64,000 nt of DNA from Sinorhizobium fredii USDA 205 (GTDB lineage Bacteria; Pseudomonadota; Alphaproteobacteria; Rhizobiales; Rhizobiaceae), in the NCBI RefSeq assembly GCF_001461695.1, contig NZ_AUTC01000146.1, positions 248,001 to 312,000 of the forward strand, given 5' to 3'. A program made the translations under genes and the position numbers. The notes beneath the pieces were generated by a model. That model saw only the letters and a list, made by a program, of their open reading frames with translations, was not told the origin of the DNA and ran no database searches. Positions 8,272-17,272 of this stretch are shown one piece after another (the first letter of the stretch is position 1; every line of letters starts with the position of its first letter).

Positions 8272-9279
8272 ATGGGGACGATCCGGACGATTCAGTATCT
8301 TCGGGCGGCGGCAGCGCTCGCGGTCGTGGTCTTTCATGCCGCCGAGAAGACCGGCCACGATTTTGCAGTCGGTGCGGCCGGCGTCGACGTCTTCTTCGTC
8401 ATCAGCGGCTTCATCATGTGGGTCATCAGCGACCGTCGGCCCCTGACCCCCGCGAAATTCATCTGGGATCGCATTCGCCGCATCGTGCCGATCTACTGGT
8501 TTGCCACGGCCGTGATGATCGCCGGCGCGCTGGCCGGCCTGTTTCCCAACTTGGCGCTGACCCTCGACCACGTCCTGGCATCACTGTTCTTCATTCCCTT
8601 TCGTTCCCCGAGCAGCGGCGAGATCTGGCCGCTGCTCGTGCAGGGCTGGACGCTGAATTTCGAGATGCTCTTCTACGCCGTGTTTGCGGCCTCGCTGCTG
8701 CTGCCGCGCCATTGGCGCCTGCCGGCCATCGCCGGCCTCTTCGTGGCGCTGGTGACGATCGGCTGGGTCGCTCCCCTCGAAGATGCCCTGTCGCTGACCT
8801 ATACCCGGCCGATCATCCTCGAATTCGTGGCCGGTATGATCCTCGGCGAGCTCTGGCTGAAAGGCAGAATTCCCGGGGTGGCGGCCGGTTCTTTGCTGAT
8901 CGCCTCTTCGCTTGGCGGCTTCGCCCTGATCGGATCCCTTCATCTCCCCTTTGATGAACGGACGACAGGGCCGCTGGCGGTTCTGTTGGTTTTCGGCGCG
9001 CTGTCGCTCGAGGCAAGCGGGCGGGTGCCGACGCTGAACTTGCCGATCCTGCTCGGCAATGCGTCCTATTCGATCTATCTGTGGCACACCTTCGCGATCT
9101 CGGTGGTCGCCAAGGCGGGAAGCATGCTCGGCATTCCTCCGGTGATGTCGATGGCCCTGGCGATCGTTTCGGGGACCGTAGCCGGTATCGCAGCCTATGC
9201 GCTTCTCGAACGCCCCCTGCTGCAGCCCAGACGCACGCCGCCTGCAGCAGTCGGTCTTGCCGGGCCTGCCGCCGATTAG
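8272..9279 (+). CDS. exoZ: ExoZ, succinoglycan O-acetyltransferase
   Basis: A 335-residue integral membrane acyltransferase-3 family protein with about ten hydrophobic segments. The N-terminal RTIQYLRAAAALAVVVFHA is the family signature with its catalytic His, and VDVFFVISGFIMW follows. ExoZ puts the acetyl group on a backbone glucose of succinoglycan. GAGGGGG precedes the ATG. It is last in exoYFQZ and convergent with exoB. Confidence 0.92.
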   Translation: MGTIRTIQYLRAAAALAVVVFHAAEKTGHDFAVGAAGVDVFFVISGFIMWVISDRRPLTPAKFIWDRIRRIVPIYWFATAVMIAGALAGLFPNLALTLDHVLASLFFIPFRSPSSGEIWPLLVQGWTLNFEMLFYAVFAASLLLPRHWRLPAIAGLFVALVTIGWVAPLEDALSLTYTRPIILEFVAGMILGELWLKGRIPGVAAGSLLIASSLGGFALIGSLHLPFDERTTGPLAVLLVFGALSLEASGRVPTLNLPILLGNASYSIYLWHTFAISVVAKAGSMLGIPPVMSMALAIVSGTVAGIAAYALLERPLLQPRRTPPAAVGLAGPAAD

Positions 9280-9287
9280 GCCCGGCA
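9258..9287. terminator. Hairpin at the exoZ/exoB convergent junction
   Basis: A perfect 10-bp stem (TGCCGGGCCT / AGGCCCGGCA) with a 10-base loop spans the exoZ stop codon and lies 18 bases from the exoB stop. There is no clear T-run. It probably acts as a shared, possibly bidirectional, 3' end structure. Confidence 0.6.
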
Positions 9288-9304
9288 GGTCCTACCGGTT
9301 TGCT

Positions 9305-10285
9305 CTAGCCGTTCCGGCGCGAATGCCAGTTCCAGGCCGACTCGGTGATTGCCGCCAGGTCGTATTGGGGCTCCCAGCCGAGCACTTGTCGGGCCTTGTC
9401 GTTGTTGGCGACGAGCGTCGTCGAATCGCCGTCGCGGCGCCCGACATAGCTGACGTCGAACGGTCGTCTGGAGACCTTTTCGATGGCGTCGAGCAACTCC
9501 TTCACCGTCGTTCCGGTACCGGTTCCGAGGTTGAGTTCGACGCTGTCGCCGCCCTCGAGCAGGTAGTCAACGGCGCGGACATGCGCATCGGCGAGGTCGA
9601 GGACATGGATATAGTCGCGCACGCAGGTGCCGTCGCGCGTCTCATAGTCCGTTCCGAAGACCTTGAAGCCGTCGCGCCGCCCGAGTGCCGCGTCGATCGC
9701 CAGCGGGATCGCGTGGGTCTCCGGCTCGTGCCACTCGCCGATGCGGCCCTCGAAATCGGCGCCGGCGGCGTTGAAGTAGCGCAGGATCACCGATCGCAGG
9801 CCCTTGTAGAGGCCGTAGTCCTTGAGCGCCTGTTCGCAGACCCACTTGGTGCGGCCATAGGGGTTGATCGGAGCCTGCTTGTGCGTTTCGTCCATCGGTA
9901 CGCTGTCCGGCAGGCCATAGGTGGCGCAGGTCGACGAGAAGACGAAAGCCTCGATGCCGGCGGCGAGCGTCGCCGACAGCAGAGTCAGCGTTCCGATGAC
10001 GTTGTTGTCGTAGAAGGCGACCGGATCCTTGACCGATTCGCCGACTTCGATCATCGCGGCGAAATGCAGCACCGCCCGCGGCTTGTGGCGGGCCAGGACC
10101 TCGTCGAGGCGCCGCCGGTCGCGGATGTCGCCCTTCTCCAGCACGCCCCAACGGACGAATTCCTCGTGGCCGTTGGAAAGGTTGTCGTAGACGACCGGGT
10201 GATAACCCTTTTCGGCCAGATGGAGGCAGGTGTGGGAGCCGATATAGCCGGCACCGCCGACGACGAGGATGTTGTTGTTCTGCAC
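9305..10285 (-). CDS. exoB: ExoB, UDP-glucose 4-epimerase
   Basis: Makes UDP-galactose for succinoglycan, galactoglucan and lipopolysaccharide. An extended SDR of 326 residues with the NAD-binding GGAGYIGSH near the N-terminus, the catalytic SSTCATYG serine region, YGRTK (Tyr and Lys) and the RYFNAAGAD and RDYIHVLDLA motifs. I chose a GTG start at 10285 because GAGG lies seven bases upstream and the protein then starts QNNNILVVGG as in S. meliloti ExoB; the ATG at 10315 would add ten residues. Confidence 0.93.
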   Translation of the reverse strand: MQNNNILVVGGAGYIGSHTCLHLAEKGYHPVVYDNLSNGHEEFVRWGVLEKGDIRDRRRLDEVLARHKPRAVLHFAAMIEVGESVKDPVAFYDNNVIGTLTLLSATLAAGIEAFVFSSTCATYGLPDSVPMDETHKQAPINPYGRTKWVCEQALKDYGLYKGLRSVILRYFNAAGADFEGRIGEWHEPETHAIPLAIDAALGRRDGFKVFGTDYETRDGTCVRDYIHVLDLADAHVRAVDYLLEGGDSVELNLGTGTGTTVKELLDAIEKVSRRPFDVSYVGRRDGDSTTLVANNDKARQVLGWEPQYDLAAITESAWNWHSRRNG

Positions 10286-10566
10286 GGGCAACCTCAGGGA
10301 ATGACTTTCGGACATTGGAATGGAACGCATAGGCTTTCGCAACCAATAGCGGCGAATTTCCAACGCAGTGTGTAAGTTCTGCAAAAGATGGCACTTCACA
10401 CAACGGCGAATGGTGGTTCGCTTTGCAAGGTCCCGCGAAGTCGCCGTCACTGTGGCAGACATGCAGCACTTCGCTGTCGCGTGACGCGAACACAATATTT
10501 ACGCTTGGCGCCAGCGCCGTCTTCAACTATAAGCCGTCCTCCGGCAATCAGATCAGGGAGGTTACG

Positions 10567-10641
10567 ATGACTGTCAATTCCTTCTCCCTACGGACGGCTC
10601 ACGATCCTGCAGTCGTGACCGGGAGCGCTTGCGCTTACTGA
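10567..10641 (+). CDS. Possible 24-residue peptide upstream of exsA
   Basis: A short ORF (starts MTVNSFSLRTAHDPAV, ends TGSACAY) preceded by a strong GGGAGG ribosome binding site six bases before the ATG. It sits in the 499-base gap between exoB and exsA. It is neither hydrophobic nor similar to anything I recognise. The good ribosome site in otherwise non-coding DNA is the only support. It could be a leader peptide of the exsA transcript. The rest of the gap holds the exoB and exsA promoters. Confidence 0.35.
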   Translation: MTVNSFSLRTAHDPAVVTGSACAY

Positions 10642-10784
10642 TCACGCGACGGGATCCGCACCGTCCGGCCGCTCCTTTTCTCGGAGACGGCGCCGCGTCA
10701 TCGATGCCGCACTGACCGTCTTTTCGCGGCATTTCCATCATTGACCAGATATTGAGGCCGGTGCGTCGCCACCGGGCAAGTCAT

Positions 10785-12599
10785 ATGGCGTTTACTCGTT
10801 TTGCGGCGCGTGATCGTGCCTTCCGCAATGTTTTCCGTTTTTCCTGGGCGCACTGGAAGAAGCAGCCGGCGCGGCTTGCCGGCATTCTTGGCGCAGTGCT
10901 TCTGTCCACACTGGCCGATGTGCTGACGCCGCTCTATTCCGGTCGGCTCGTCGATGCGGTGGTATCCGGTTCCGCCACCGATGCGAGTGCCTGGAATTTA
11001 GCGGTTTCGGCGTTTCTGATTCTGCTGGTCCTGTCGCTCGGCGCCGTCGTCCTGAGGCATGTCGCCTTCATGATCATCGTGCGGCTCACGCTGATCATGA
11101 TGTCCGACATCGCCGCAGGCGCCTTTCATCACATCCAGCGGCTCTCCAGCGACTGGCATGCCAACAGCTTTGCCGGCTCGACCGTACGCAAGGTCACGCG
11201 CGGCATGTGGGCGCTGGACCTCTTTAACGACACGCTGCTCGTCGCGCTGTTTCCCTCGATCGTCATGCTGATAGGCTCGACGGCGTTGATGAGCTGGTAT
11301 TGGCCGATCATGGGAGCGGTCGTCGGGCTTGGCTCCGTGCTCTTCATCGCGGTCACGGTTTTGCTGTCGCTCGGCTATGTCGCGCCGATGGCAAGTCTTG
11401 CCAACAGCTGGGACACGCGTCTCGGCGGCGCGCTCGCCGATGCGGTGAGCTGCAACGCCGTCGTCAAGGGCTTCGGCGCGGAGAAGCGCGAGGACGCCCG
11501 GCTCGCCCGGGTGCTGCGCAAGTGGGAAAACCGGACCGACCGGACCTGGTCGCGCGCGACGCTCAACGGCACGGTGCAAGGCGCCATGCTCCTCGTCCTG
11601 CGCGCCGCGGTCATCGGATTTGCGCTGATGCTCTGGGCCGAGGGCAAGGCGAGCGCCGGCGACATCACCTTTGTGCTCACCGCCTTCTTCATCCTGCAGG
11701 GCTATCTGCGGGAGATCGGCATGCACATCCGCAACCTGCAGCGTTCGGTCAACGACATGGAGGAACTTGTCGCCATCCACGCCCAGCCGCTCGGCGTCGA
11801 AGACCGCGCCGGTGCCCGGCCGATCCGCATCGCCGACGGCGGGATCGAGTTCCGCAACGTGACCTTCCACTACGGAGCCCATCGGGCGCCCCTCTATGAC
11901 GGGTTTTCGGTGGCGATCCGCCCGGGCGAACGGGTCGGGCTTGTCGGCCATTCGGGCTCCGGCAAGACGACGTTCGTCAAGCTGATCCAGCGGCTCCATG
12001 ATTTGAAGTCGGGCGATATCCGCATCGACGGGCAGGATATTGCCGGCGTCACACAGGCGTCGCTGCGCCAGCAGATCGCCATCGTCCAGCAGGAGCCGGT
12101 GCTGTTTCACCGCTCGCTTGCCGAGAACATCGCCTATGGGCGCCCCGGCGCGACGCAGCACGAGGTCGAAGAGGCCGCGCGTCTTGCCAGCGCGCACGAC
12201 TTCATCACGGCCCTGCCGAAGGGCTATGCGACCCTGGTGGGCGAACGCGGCGTCAAGCTTTCCGGCGGCGAGCGTCAGCGCGTCGCCATCGCCCGCGCCT
12301 TCCTGGCGGATGCGCCGATCCTGATCCTCGACGAGGCGACGTCGAGCCTCGATTCCGAATCCGAGGTGCTGATCCAGAGGGCGATGGAACGGCTGATGAC
12401 CGGGCGCACCACGCTGGTGATCGCTCACCGGCTGTCGACCGTCCGGGCGCTCGATCGCCTGCTGGTCTTCGACCGGGGCCGCATCGCGGAGGAGGGCGAT
12501 CACGACACGCTCATCCGGCTCAGGGGTGGCATCTACCGGGGCCTTTTCGAAAGGCAGGCGCTGGAACTCACCAAGGGGCTCGTGCTCAGCGACGGCTGA
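10785..12599 (+). CDS. exsA: ExsA, MsbA-type ABC exporter (fused membrane and ATPase domains)
   Basis: A half-transporter of about 604 residues. Six membrane segments occupy residues ~20-310. The ATPase domain shows Walker A GHSGSGKTT (~389), the signature LSGGERQRVAIARA (~491), Walker B LILDEATSS (~513) and the switch IAHRLSTV. It matches ExsA of S. meliloti by family and place after exoB. The substrate is unknown; lipid or polysaccharide export has been suggested for the family. The ATG at 10785 is preferred over a TTG at 10752. A strong palindrome follows the stop codon. Confidence 0.88.
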   Translation: MAFTRFAARDRAFRNVFRFSWAHWKKQPARLAGILGAVLLSTLADVLTPLYSGRLVDAVVSGSATDASAWNLAVSAFLILLVLSLGAVVLRHVAFMIIVRLTLIMMSDIAAGAFHHIQRLSSDWHANSFAGSTVRKVTRGMWALDLFNDTLLVALFPSIVMLIGSTALMSWYWPIMGAVVGLGSVLFIAVTVLLSLGYVAPMASLANSWDTRLGGALADAVSCNAVVKGFGAEKREDARLARVLRKWENRTDRTWSRATLNGTVQGAMLLVLRAAVIGFALMLWAEGKASAGDITFVLTAFFILQGYLREIGMHIRNLQRSVNDMEELVAIHAQPLGVEDRAGARPIRIADGGIEFRNVTFHYGAHRAPLYDGFSVAIRPGERVGLVGHSGSGKTTFVKLIQRLHDLKSGDIRIDGQDIAGVTQASLRQQIAIVQQEPVLFHRSLAENIAYGRPGATQHEVEEAARLASAHDFITALPKGYATLVGERGVKLSGGERQRVAIARAFLADAPILILDEATSSLDSESEVLIQRAMERLMTGRTTLVIAHRLSTVRALDRLLVFDRGRIAEEGDHDTLIRLRGGIYRGLFERQALELTKGLVLSDG

Positions 12600-12622
12600 G
12601 TGCGTTCCGTCGCCAGCCTACC

Positions 12623-12659
12623 GCCGGTCGGGCAAGAAAGACTTTCTTGCCCGACCGGC
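12623..12659. terminator. Long perfect palindrome after exsA
   Basis: Two 18-base arms around a single central base (left arm ends GGGCAAGAAAG, right arm starts CTTTCTTGCCC). It lies 24 bases after the exsA stop. There is no long T-run, but the stem is very stable and would separate exsA from the que operon. Confidence 0.7.
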
Positions 12660-12702
12660 CATTCACAAACCATCCGCTTTGGCCTAAAAGGCCGGCAGGT
12701 AA

Positions 12703-12735
12703 TACCGGTCGCAGCCTACCCGGTCAAAACAAGGA
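12703..12735 (+). promoter_or_regulatory. preQ1-I riboswitch in the queC leader
   Basis: The RNA has stem ACCGG (12704-12708) with CCGGT (12720-12724), an 11-base loop starting UCGCAG, and an A-rich tail containing AAAACAAGGA. The blocks GGUCGCAG and AAAACAAGG are the same as in the Thermoanaerobacter preQ1-I aptamer as I remember it. The AAGGA of the tail is also the queC ribosome binding site, eight bases before the ATG at 12744, so preQ1 binding would hide it and shut off translation. The three downstream genes make the precursor preQ0, which fits feedback control exactly. Confidence 0.92.
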
Positions 12736-12743
12736 CACCTGTC

Positions 12744-13454
12744 ATGAAAACCATCGTAATCTGCTCCGGCGGATTGGATTCCGTTTCGCTTGCCCACAGG
12801 ATCGCGGCGGAACACGAGCTTCTCGGCCTCCTGTCGTTCGACTACGGCCAGCGGCATCGCAAGGAGCTGGATTTCGCCGCCGCCTGCGCCAGGCGCCTCG
12901 GCGTGCCGCACCAGGTCATCGACATTCGCGAGATCGGCCGGCACCTGACCGGCTCGGCGCTGACCGACGATATCGACGTGCCTGACGGCCACTACGCGGA
13001 AGAGACGATGAAGACGACGGTCGTGCCTAACCGCAACGCCATCATGCTGGCGATCGCCTTCGGCGTCGCCGCGGCTCGCAAGGCCGATGCGGTCGCTGCC
13101 GCCGTGCATGGCGGCGATCACTTTATCTATCCCGACTGTCGGCCGGGCTTCATCGATGCCTTCCAGACAATGCAGAACCATGCGCTTGACGGATATGCTG
13201 ACGTCACCCTCCATACGCCCTATGTCAATGTCTCGAAGGCTGACATCGTCGCCGATGGCGCGAAGCACCACACGCCCTTTGCCGAAACCTGGTCCTGCTA
13301 CAAGGGCGGCGCGCGCCATTGCGGACGCTGCGGCACCTGCGTCGAGCGGCGCGAAGCCTTCCATCTCGCCGGCGTCGTCGATCCGACGGAGTACGAGGAT
13401 CCGGATTTCTGGGTTGCGGCCACACGCGCCTTCTCCGCAGAGGAGGTGAAATGA
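12744..13454 (+). CDS. queC: QueC (ExsB), 7-cyano-7-deazaguanine synthase
   Basis: Converts 7-carboxy-7-deazaguanine to preQ0 using ATP and ammonia, in queuosine synthesis. The 236-residue product has the PP-loop SGGLDSV at residues ~8-14 and the C-terminal zinc site SCYKGG-x3-CGRCGTC (four Cys, ~residues 183-200). The ATG at 12744 is fixed by the riboswitch-embedded AAGGA. It was named exsB in S. meliloti and first discussed as a negative effector of exopolysaccharide. Its stop overlaps the queD start region. Confidence 0.95.
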   Translation: MKTIVICSGGLDSVSLAHRIAAEHELLGLLSFDYGQRHRKELDFAAACARRLGVPHQVIDIREIGRHLTGSALTDDIDVPDGHYAEETMKTTVVPNRNAIMLAIAFGVAAARKADAVAAAVHGGDHFIYPDCRPGFIDAFQTMQNHALDGYADVTLHTPYVNVSKADIVADGAKHHTPFAETWSCYKGGARHCGRCGTCVERREAFHLAGVVDPTEYEDPDFWVAATRAFSAEEVK

Positions 13455-13810
13455 TGTTCCGCATCACCAAGGAGTTTCACTTCTCCGCCTCGCACCAGCT
13501 GAAGAGCCTGCCGCCCGAGCATCAGTGCGCAAGGCTGCATGGGCATAACTATGTCGTCGAGGTGGAGCTTTCGGCCGAGACGCTCAACGAGCACGGATTT
13601 GTGCGCGACTATCATGAGCTTGCGCCGCTGAAGCACTATATCGACGAGACATTCGACCACCGCCACCTGAACGACGTGCTCGGCCACGATCGGGTGACGG
13701 CGGAGTGCCTGGCACAGCATTTCTATGAATGGTGCAAGGCGCGGCTTCCGGAGACGAGCGCCGTGCGCGTCAGCGAGACGGCGAAGACCTGGGCGGAATA
13801 TCGGCCATGA
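13454..13810 (+). CDS. queD: QueD (ExsC), 6-carboxytetrahydropterin synthase
   Basis: Makes 6-carboxy-5,6,7,8-tetrahydropterin from dihydroneopterin triphosphate, the second step to queuosine. The 118-residue protein has the zinc-binding His residues in SASHQL and LHGHNY, and the DHRHLND segment. Two adjacent ATG codons (13451, 13454) are possible; the second has better spacing from GGAGG at 13442-13446. Its TGA overlaps the queE ATG (ATGA at 13807), so the three genes are translationally coupled. Confidence 0.93.
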   Translation: MFRITKEFHFSASHQLKSLPPEHQCARLHGHNYVVEVELSAETLNEHGFVRDYHELAPLKHYIDETFDHRHLNDVLGHDRVTAECLAQHFYEWCKARLPETSAVRVSETAKTWAEYRP

Positions 13811-14543
13811 CCGGCATGCGACCCGCCGAGATCCGCGTCAGCGAGATCTTCGGACCGACGATCCAGGGCGAAGGCGCGCTTACCGGCCTGCCAACCGTAT
13901 TCGTTCGGACCGGCGGTTGTGACTACCGCTGTTCCTGGTGCGACAGCCTGCACGCCGTCGACAGCGCGTATCGCGACCAATGGCGGGCGATGACCACCGA
14001 GGAAGTCTGGAACGAAGTCACCCGGCTTTCCGGAGGTTTGCCGGTGATGGTCTCGCTTTCGGGCGGCAATCCGCGATCCAGCCGCTCGGGGCGCTGATCG
14101 CCCGCGGTCACCGAGAGGGCTATCGTTTCGCCCTGGAGACGCAAGGATCCGTCGCGCGCGACTGGTTCGCCGAACTCGACATGCTGGTGTTGAGCCCGAA
14201 ACCGCCATCGAGCGGCATGGAGACGGATTGGGAGGCATTCGACGCCTGTCTTCGGATGGCTGAGGGCAAGCCGCAGACCGTGATGAAGATCGTCGTCTTC
14301 GACGAGGCCGACTATGCCTATGCACGGGCGGCGGCGGCGCGCTGTCCGCACTTGCCCATCTATCTTCAGCCCGGTAACCACACCCCGCCACCGCCGGAGG
14401 ACGATGATGCGCCGATCGACATCGAGGGCGTGATGGAGCGGATGCGCTGGTTGGTCGACAGGGTCATCGAGGACAAGTGGTTCGAAGCGCGCGTCCTGCC
14501 GCAACTGCATGTGCTGATCTGGGGCAATCGGCGGGGCGTTTAA
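13807..14543 (+). pseudogene. queE: QueE (ExsD), 7-carboxy-7-deazaguanine synthase, frameshifted
   Basis: Radical-SAM enzyme of queuosine synthesis. The first part reads SEIFGPTIQGEGALTGLPTVF and the cluster-binding CDYRCSWC (CxxxCxxC). At about 14071 the frame breaks: the DNA reads AATCCGCGATCCAG where AATCCGGCGATCCAG would give the expected NPAIQPLG. After the break the other frame continues the family sequence (FALETQGS, LVLSPKPPSSGM) to the TAA at 14543. Restoring one G gives 245 residues, the normal size. This is either a sequencing error or a recent inactivating deletion. It is coupled to queD and convergent with exsE. Confidence 0.85.
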
Positions 14544-14554
14544 ACGGCCTGGAA

Positions 14555-16399
14555 TCAAGGCACGCTCGACCCCGCCATCTCCAGCTCGGGCACGCCAGCG
14601 TCGAGGCGGACCGGTTTCAGCGTCGGCCCTTCGGTGTCCTTGACGAGATGGATGACGCGAGAAAACAGCGCGCCATTGCGCGGCGTGCGGCCGATCTTGA
14701 CGACCGCAGTTTCCTTGAGGTCGGTCTCGAAGATCGACAGCGCCAGCTTCAGCGCATCGCTGTCCATCGTCTCGAGCGCTTCATCGATGATCACCCAACG
14801 CGGCCGTTGCAGGAGTAGCCGCGCAAAAGCCAAGAGGCGCTGATCATCGTCGCTGAGTTCGCGCTCCCACCGGGCCTCGCGGTCGAGCGATGCCGCAAGG
14901 TGGTCGAGACCGACCTTCGAGAGGGCGGCGACAATCTCCGAATCGGCAAAGCCGTCGGCGCGAGGATAGGCGAGGGCATTGCGCAGCCGACCGCGCGGGA
15001 AATAGGGGTCGCGTGGAATGAAGGCGACGCCATCGTCGGCGGGCAAACCGACGCGTCCGCTGCCCCAAGGCCAGAGACCGGCAAGCGCACGAAAGAGCAA
15101 TGTCTTGCCGGCGCGTGGATCGCCGCTGATGATGACGCGCTGCCCGGCAGCGATCTCGATATGGGGCTCGGCGAGCCTCGTTCGCCCCGACGGCGAGACC
15201 ACTTCGAGATTGTCGAACGTCAGGCTGGCTCTGTCGTTTTCGACGAATTCGATCCGCTTTTCCTTGTCGTGCAGGGTGTCCGCCACGATCAGCGCGCGGC
15301 GGAACGCGGCGACGCGCAGGAGCGTCGCCCGCCAATCGGTAATCGCACTGACATTGGCGACGAACCATTTGAGCGACGTATGGACCTGGTTGAAAGCGCC
15401 AACCGCCATCATCAGGCCGCCGAAACTGATGTTCCCGGCGAAATAGACGGGCGCGGCGACGAGGATGGGTGCCACGACCGTGACCCAGCCATAGCCGTCC
15501 TGGACCCAGGCAAGGTTGATTTCGGCGCGGAATATGTTGCGCATGGCGCCGAGCACCGAGGAGAGATCGAGCTCCAGCCGCCGGCGCTCTCCCGCCTCAC
15601 CGCCCGCAAGCGATATGCCGTCGATATGCTCGTTGGCGTGCATCATCGAGAAGCGCAGATCGGCCTCCCGCGCATAGCGGTCGCCGTTCAAGTGGATCAG
15701 GGGGCGGCCTACCAGCCAGCTCAGCCAGGATGCCGAGCCGGCGTAGAGGATCGCCGCCCAGACCATGTAGCCGGGGATTTCCAGGGACCTGTCGCCGATC
15801 TGGAAGGCGAAGCCGGATGAGAGCGACCACAGGACGCCGACGAAGGATATGAGCAAAATCGACGATTGCACAAGGCCGAAGCCGAGGCTGGTGGTGAGAT
15901 CGGCGAGGTGGCCCGCGTCCTCCTGCATCCGCTGATCGGGGTTGACGCCGATGGTGCCCGCATTGGCGAGCCGAAAGGCGCGCCGCGGCCGCATCCATTG
16001 GCCGATCAGGTCCAATGTCAGTCCTTCACGCAGCTTCAGCCGCACCATCTGATTGAGCCACTGTTGGGTGACGTTGAACACCAGGAGAACACCGGCGATG
16101 ACGAGGAACAGCATCAGCTGATAGAAAAAGGCGTTGAGGTCGCGCCGTTCGATCGCGTCGAAGAAAGGCCGGTACCAGCGGTTGAGAATGATCTGCCCGA
16201 TCGCGGTGACGACGATAACGGTGAAACTGCCGGCTGTCAGCCACAGGATCGGCTTCAGAACAGGCGAGGCGACGAAGGCACGCCGCATCATGTCGAACTG
16301 CTGCCAGATGCTGCCCTCCGGTGGTGCGGCCGGCGGTTGGGGCGCAGTCTTCTTGCCGGTCGGTTTCGTCATCGTCAGTTCCTCCCTTTCGAGGGGCAC
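14555..16399 (-). CDS. exsE: ExsE, SbmA/BacA-YddA-type ABC transporter
   Basis: A 614-residue fused transporter of the vitamin B12/bleomycin/peptide uptake type. A low-complexity Thr/Pro/Ala N-terminus precedes six membrane segments of the SbmA_BacA domain (~45-340). The ATPase domain has Walker A GDPRAGKT (~425) and Walker B VIIDEAL (~540). The ABC signature is unusual: LSDDDQRLLAFARL in place of the usual LS-x-GEQQR, so the signature glycine is lost. It matches ExsE of S. meliloti by place. The substrate is unknown. GAGGAA precedes the ATG. Confidence 0.82.
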   Translation of the reverse strand: MPLEREELTMTKPTGKKTAPQPPAAPPEGSIWQQFDMMRRAFVASPVLKPILWLTAGSFTVIVVTAIGQIILNRWYRPFFDAIERRDLNAFFYQLMLFLVIAGVLLVFNVTQQWLNQMVRLKLREGLTLDLIGQWMRPRRAFRLANAGTIGVNPDQRMQEDAGHLADLTTSLGFGLVQSSILLISFVGVLWSLSSGFAFQIGDRSLEIPGYMVWAAILYAGSASWLSWLVGRPLIHLNGDRYAREADLRFSMMHANEHIDGISLAGGEAGERRRLELDLSSVLGAMRNIFRAEINLAWVQDGYGWVTVVAPILVAAPVYFAGNISFGGLMMAVGAFNQVHTSLKWFVANVSAITDWRATLLRVAAFRRALIVADTLHDKEKRIEFVENDRASLTFDNLEVVSPSGRTRLAEPHIEIAAGQRVIISGDPRAGKTLLFRALAGLWPWGSGRVGLPADDGVAFIPRDPYFPRGRLRNALAYPRADGFADSEIVAALSKVGLDHLAASLDREARWERELSDDDQRLLAFARLLLQRPRWVIIDEALETMDSDALKLALSIFETDLKETAVVKIGRTPRNGALFSRVIHLVKDTEGPTLKPVRLDAGVPELEMAGSSVP

Positions 16400-16940
16400 G
16401 GCCTGTCGGGCCTAACCCGACGGTCGGTACACCGAGCCCATCGGCAAGCACGACGCACCAACAGACGGTTCAGGGTTTTTGCGATCTCGGTCGGTCCTGC
16501 AGTGGATGCAGGCTCGCAGCGATACCGAATCAACGAGGCCAATGCCCCGCGCCAGGATCGGCGGCAATCGTCCGTCCTGTGAACGTCGGAGAGGTCCGAG
16601 ACTGCCGTTGCAATGCCCGCATTCAGGGGCGGGCAGCAGCCCGTTCAATGCAAATATGCGACTGAATATCCGTAGGTGCTGAAATGCAGCCAAATCAGTA
16701 ACAATCATGCTGTCAGTGTACGGGCAACCGGGCCTGATGAAAACTGGTTTTGATGCCTGTGGAAGCTGTGGACAGTCCCATTTGTGATCGCCTTAGGAGC
16801 GCAATCGTAGTCCTGCCGCGCATTTCGGCTTGTTCATGTTACAACATTGACATAAAACGTTACCGCTTGTCCCAAGGCGTGTGTCACCCGCACTCAACCG
16901 CGAATTCGCAAGAATTTCATGCCAAGAGAAGGAGACATTT
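16400..16940. other. Gap between exsE and the XRE gene
   Basis: 541 bases with no convincing gene on either strand. It must hold the divergent promoters of exsE and the XRE regulator. Its right part (16690-16930) is clearly more AT-rich than the left. GAAGGAGA at 16928-16935 is the ribosome binding site of the XRE gene. Confidence 0.6.
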
Positions 16941-17192
16941 ATGTCCATTTCACCCTCCAGCATTGGCGAAAGGCACGCCTCTGCCATACTCGGCGGCGAT
17001 ATCGCCGCTCGCGTCCGGGCCGCTCGTGAAGCCGTTGGCTACAGCATCGAGGATCTCGCCGTCACTTGCGGTCTCGCCAATGCTGAAATTAACGAAATTG
17101 AAAGCGGCATCGACAACAGTCCGGCAAAACTGAAGCGAATCGCCATAGCCCTTCAGGTGCCGATTTCGGACTTCCTGCCCGCCGAAATCTGA
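16941..17192 (+). CDS. Small XRE-family HTH regulator
   Basis: An 83-residue protein that is essentially one Cro/CI-type helix-turn-helix. The core runs from IAARVRAAREAVGYSIEDLA through the recognition region CGLANAEINEIESG to LKRIAIALQVPISDFLPAE. The start at 16941 is supported by AAGGAGA six bases upstream. It stands alone, divergent from exsE and convergent with the ECF sigma gene. Targets cannot be read from the sequence. There is no toxin-like neighbour, so an antitoxin role is unlikely. Confidence 0.8.
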   Translation: MSISPSSIGERHASAILGGDIAARVRAAREAVGYSIEDLAVTCGLANAEINEIESGIDNSPAKLKRIAIALQVPISDFLPAEI

Positions 17193-17272
17193 CGGAACGA
17201 CCGGCCGGCGAGATGCGTCGGCCGGGTCGCCCATGCCCCGCGAATCTTCTAACTTCGCCCCGAGAGTAGCCC

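Noticed and set aside
10998..12503. A 501-codon minus-strand frame opposite exsA
   Set aside because: Composition is antisense-like (Arg, Asp, Gln, His rich) and exsA is a complete ABC exporter with all motifs.
16941..17192. XRE protein as an antitoxin of a toxin-antitoxin pair
   Set aside because: No small toxin-like gene adjoins it on the same strand.
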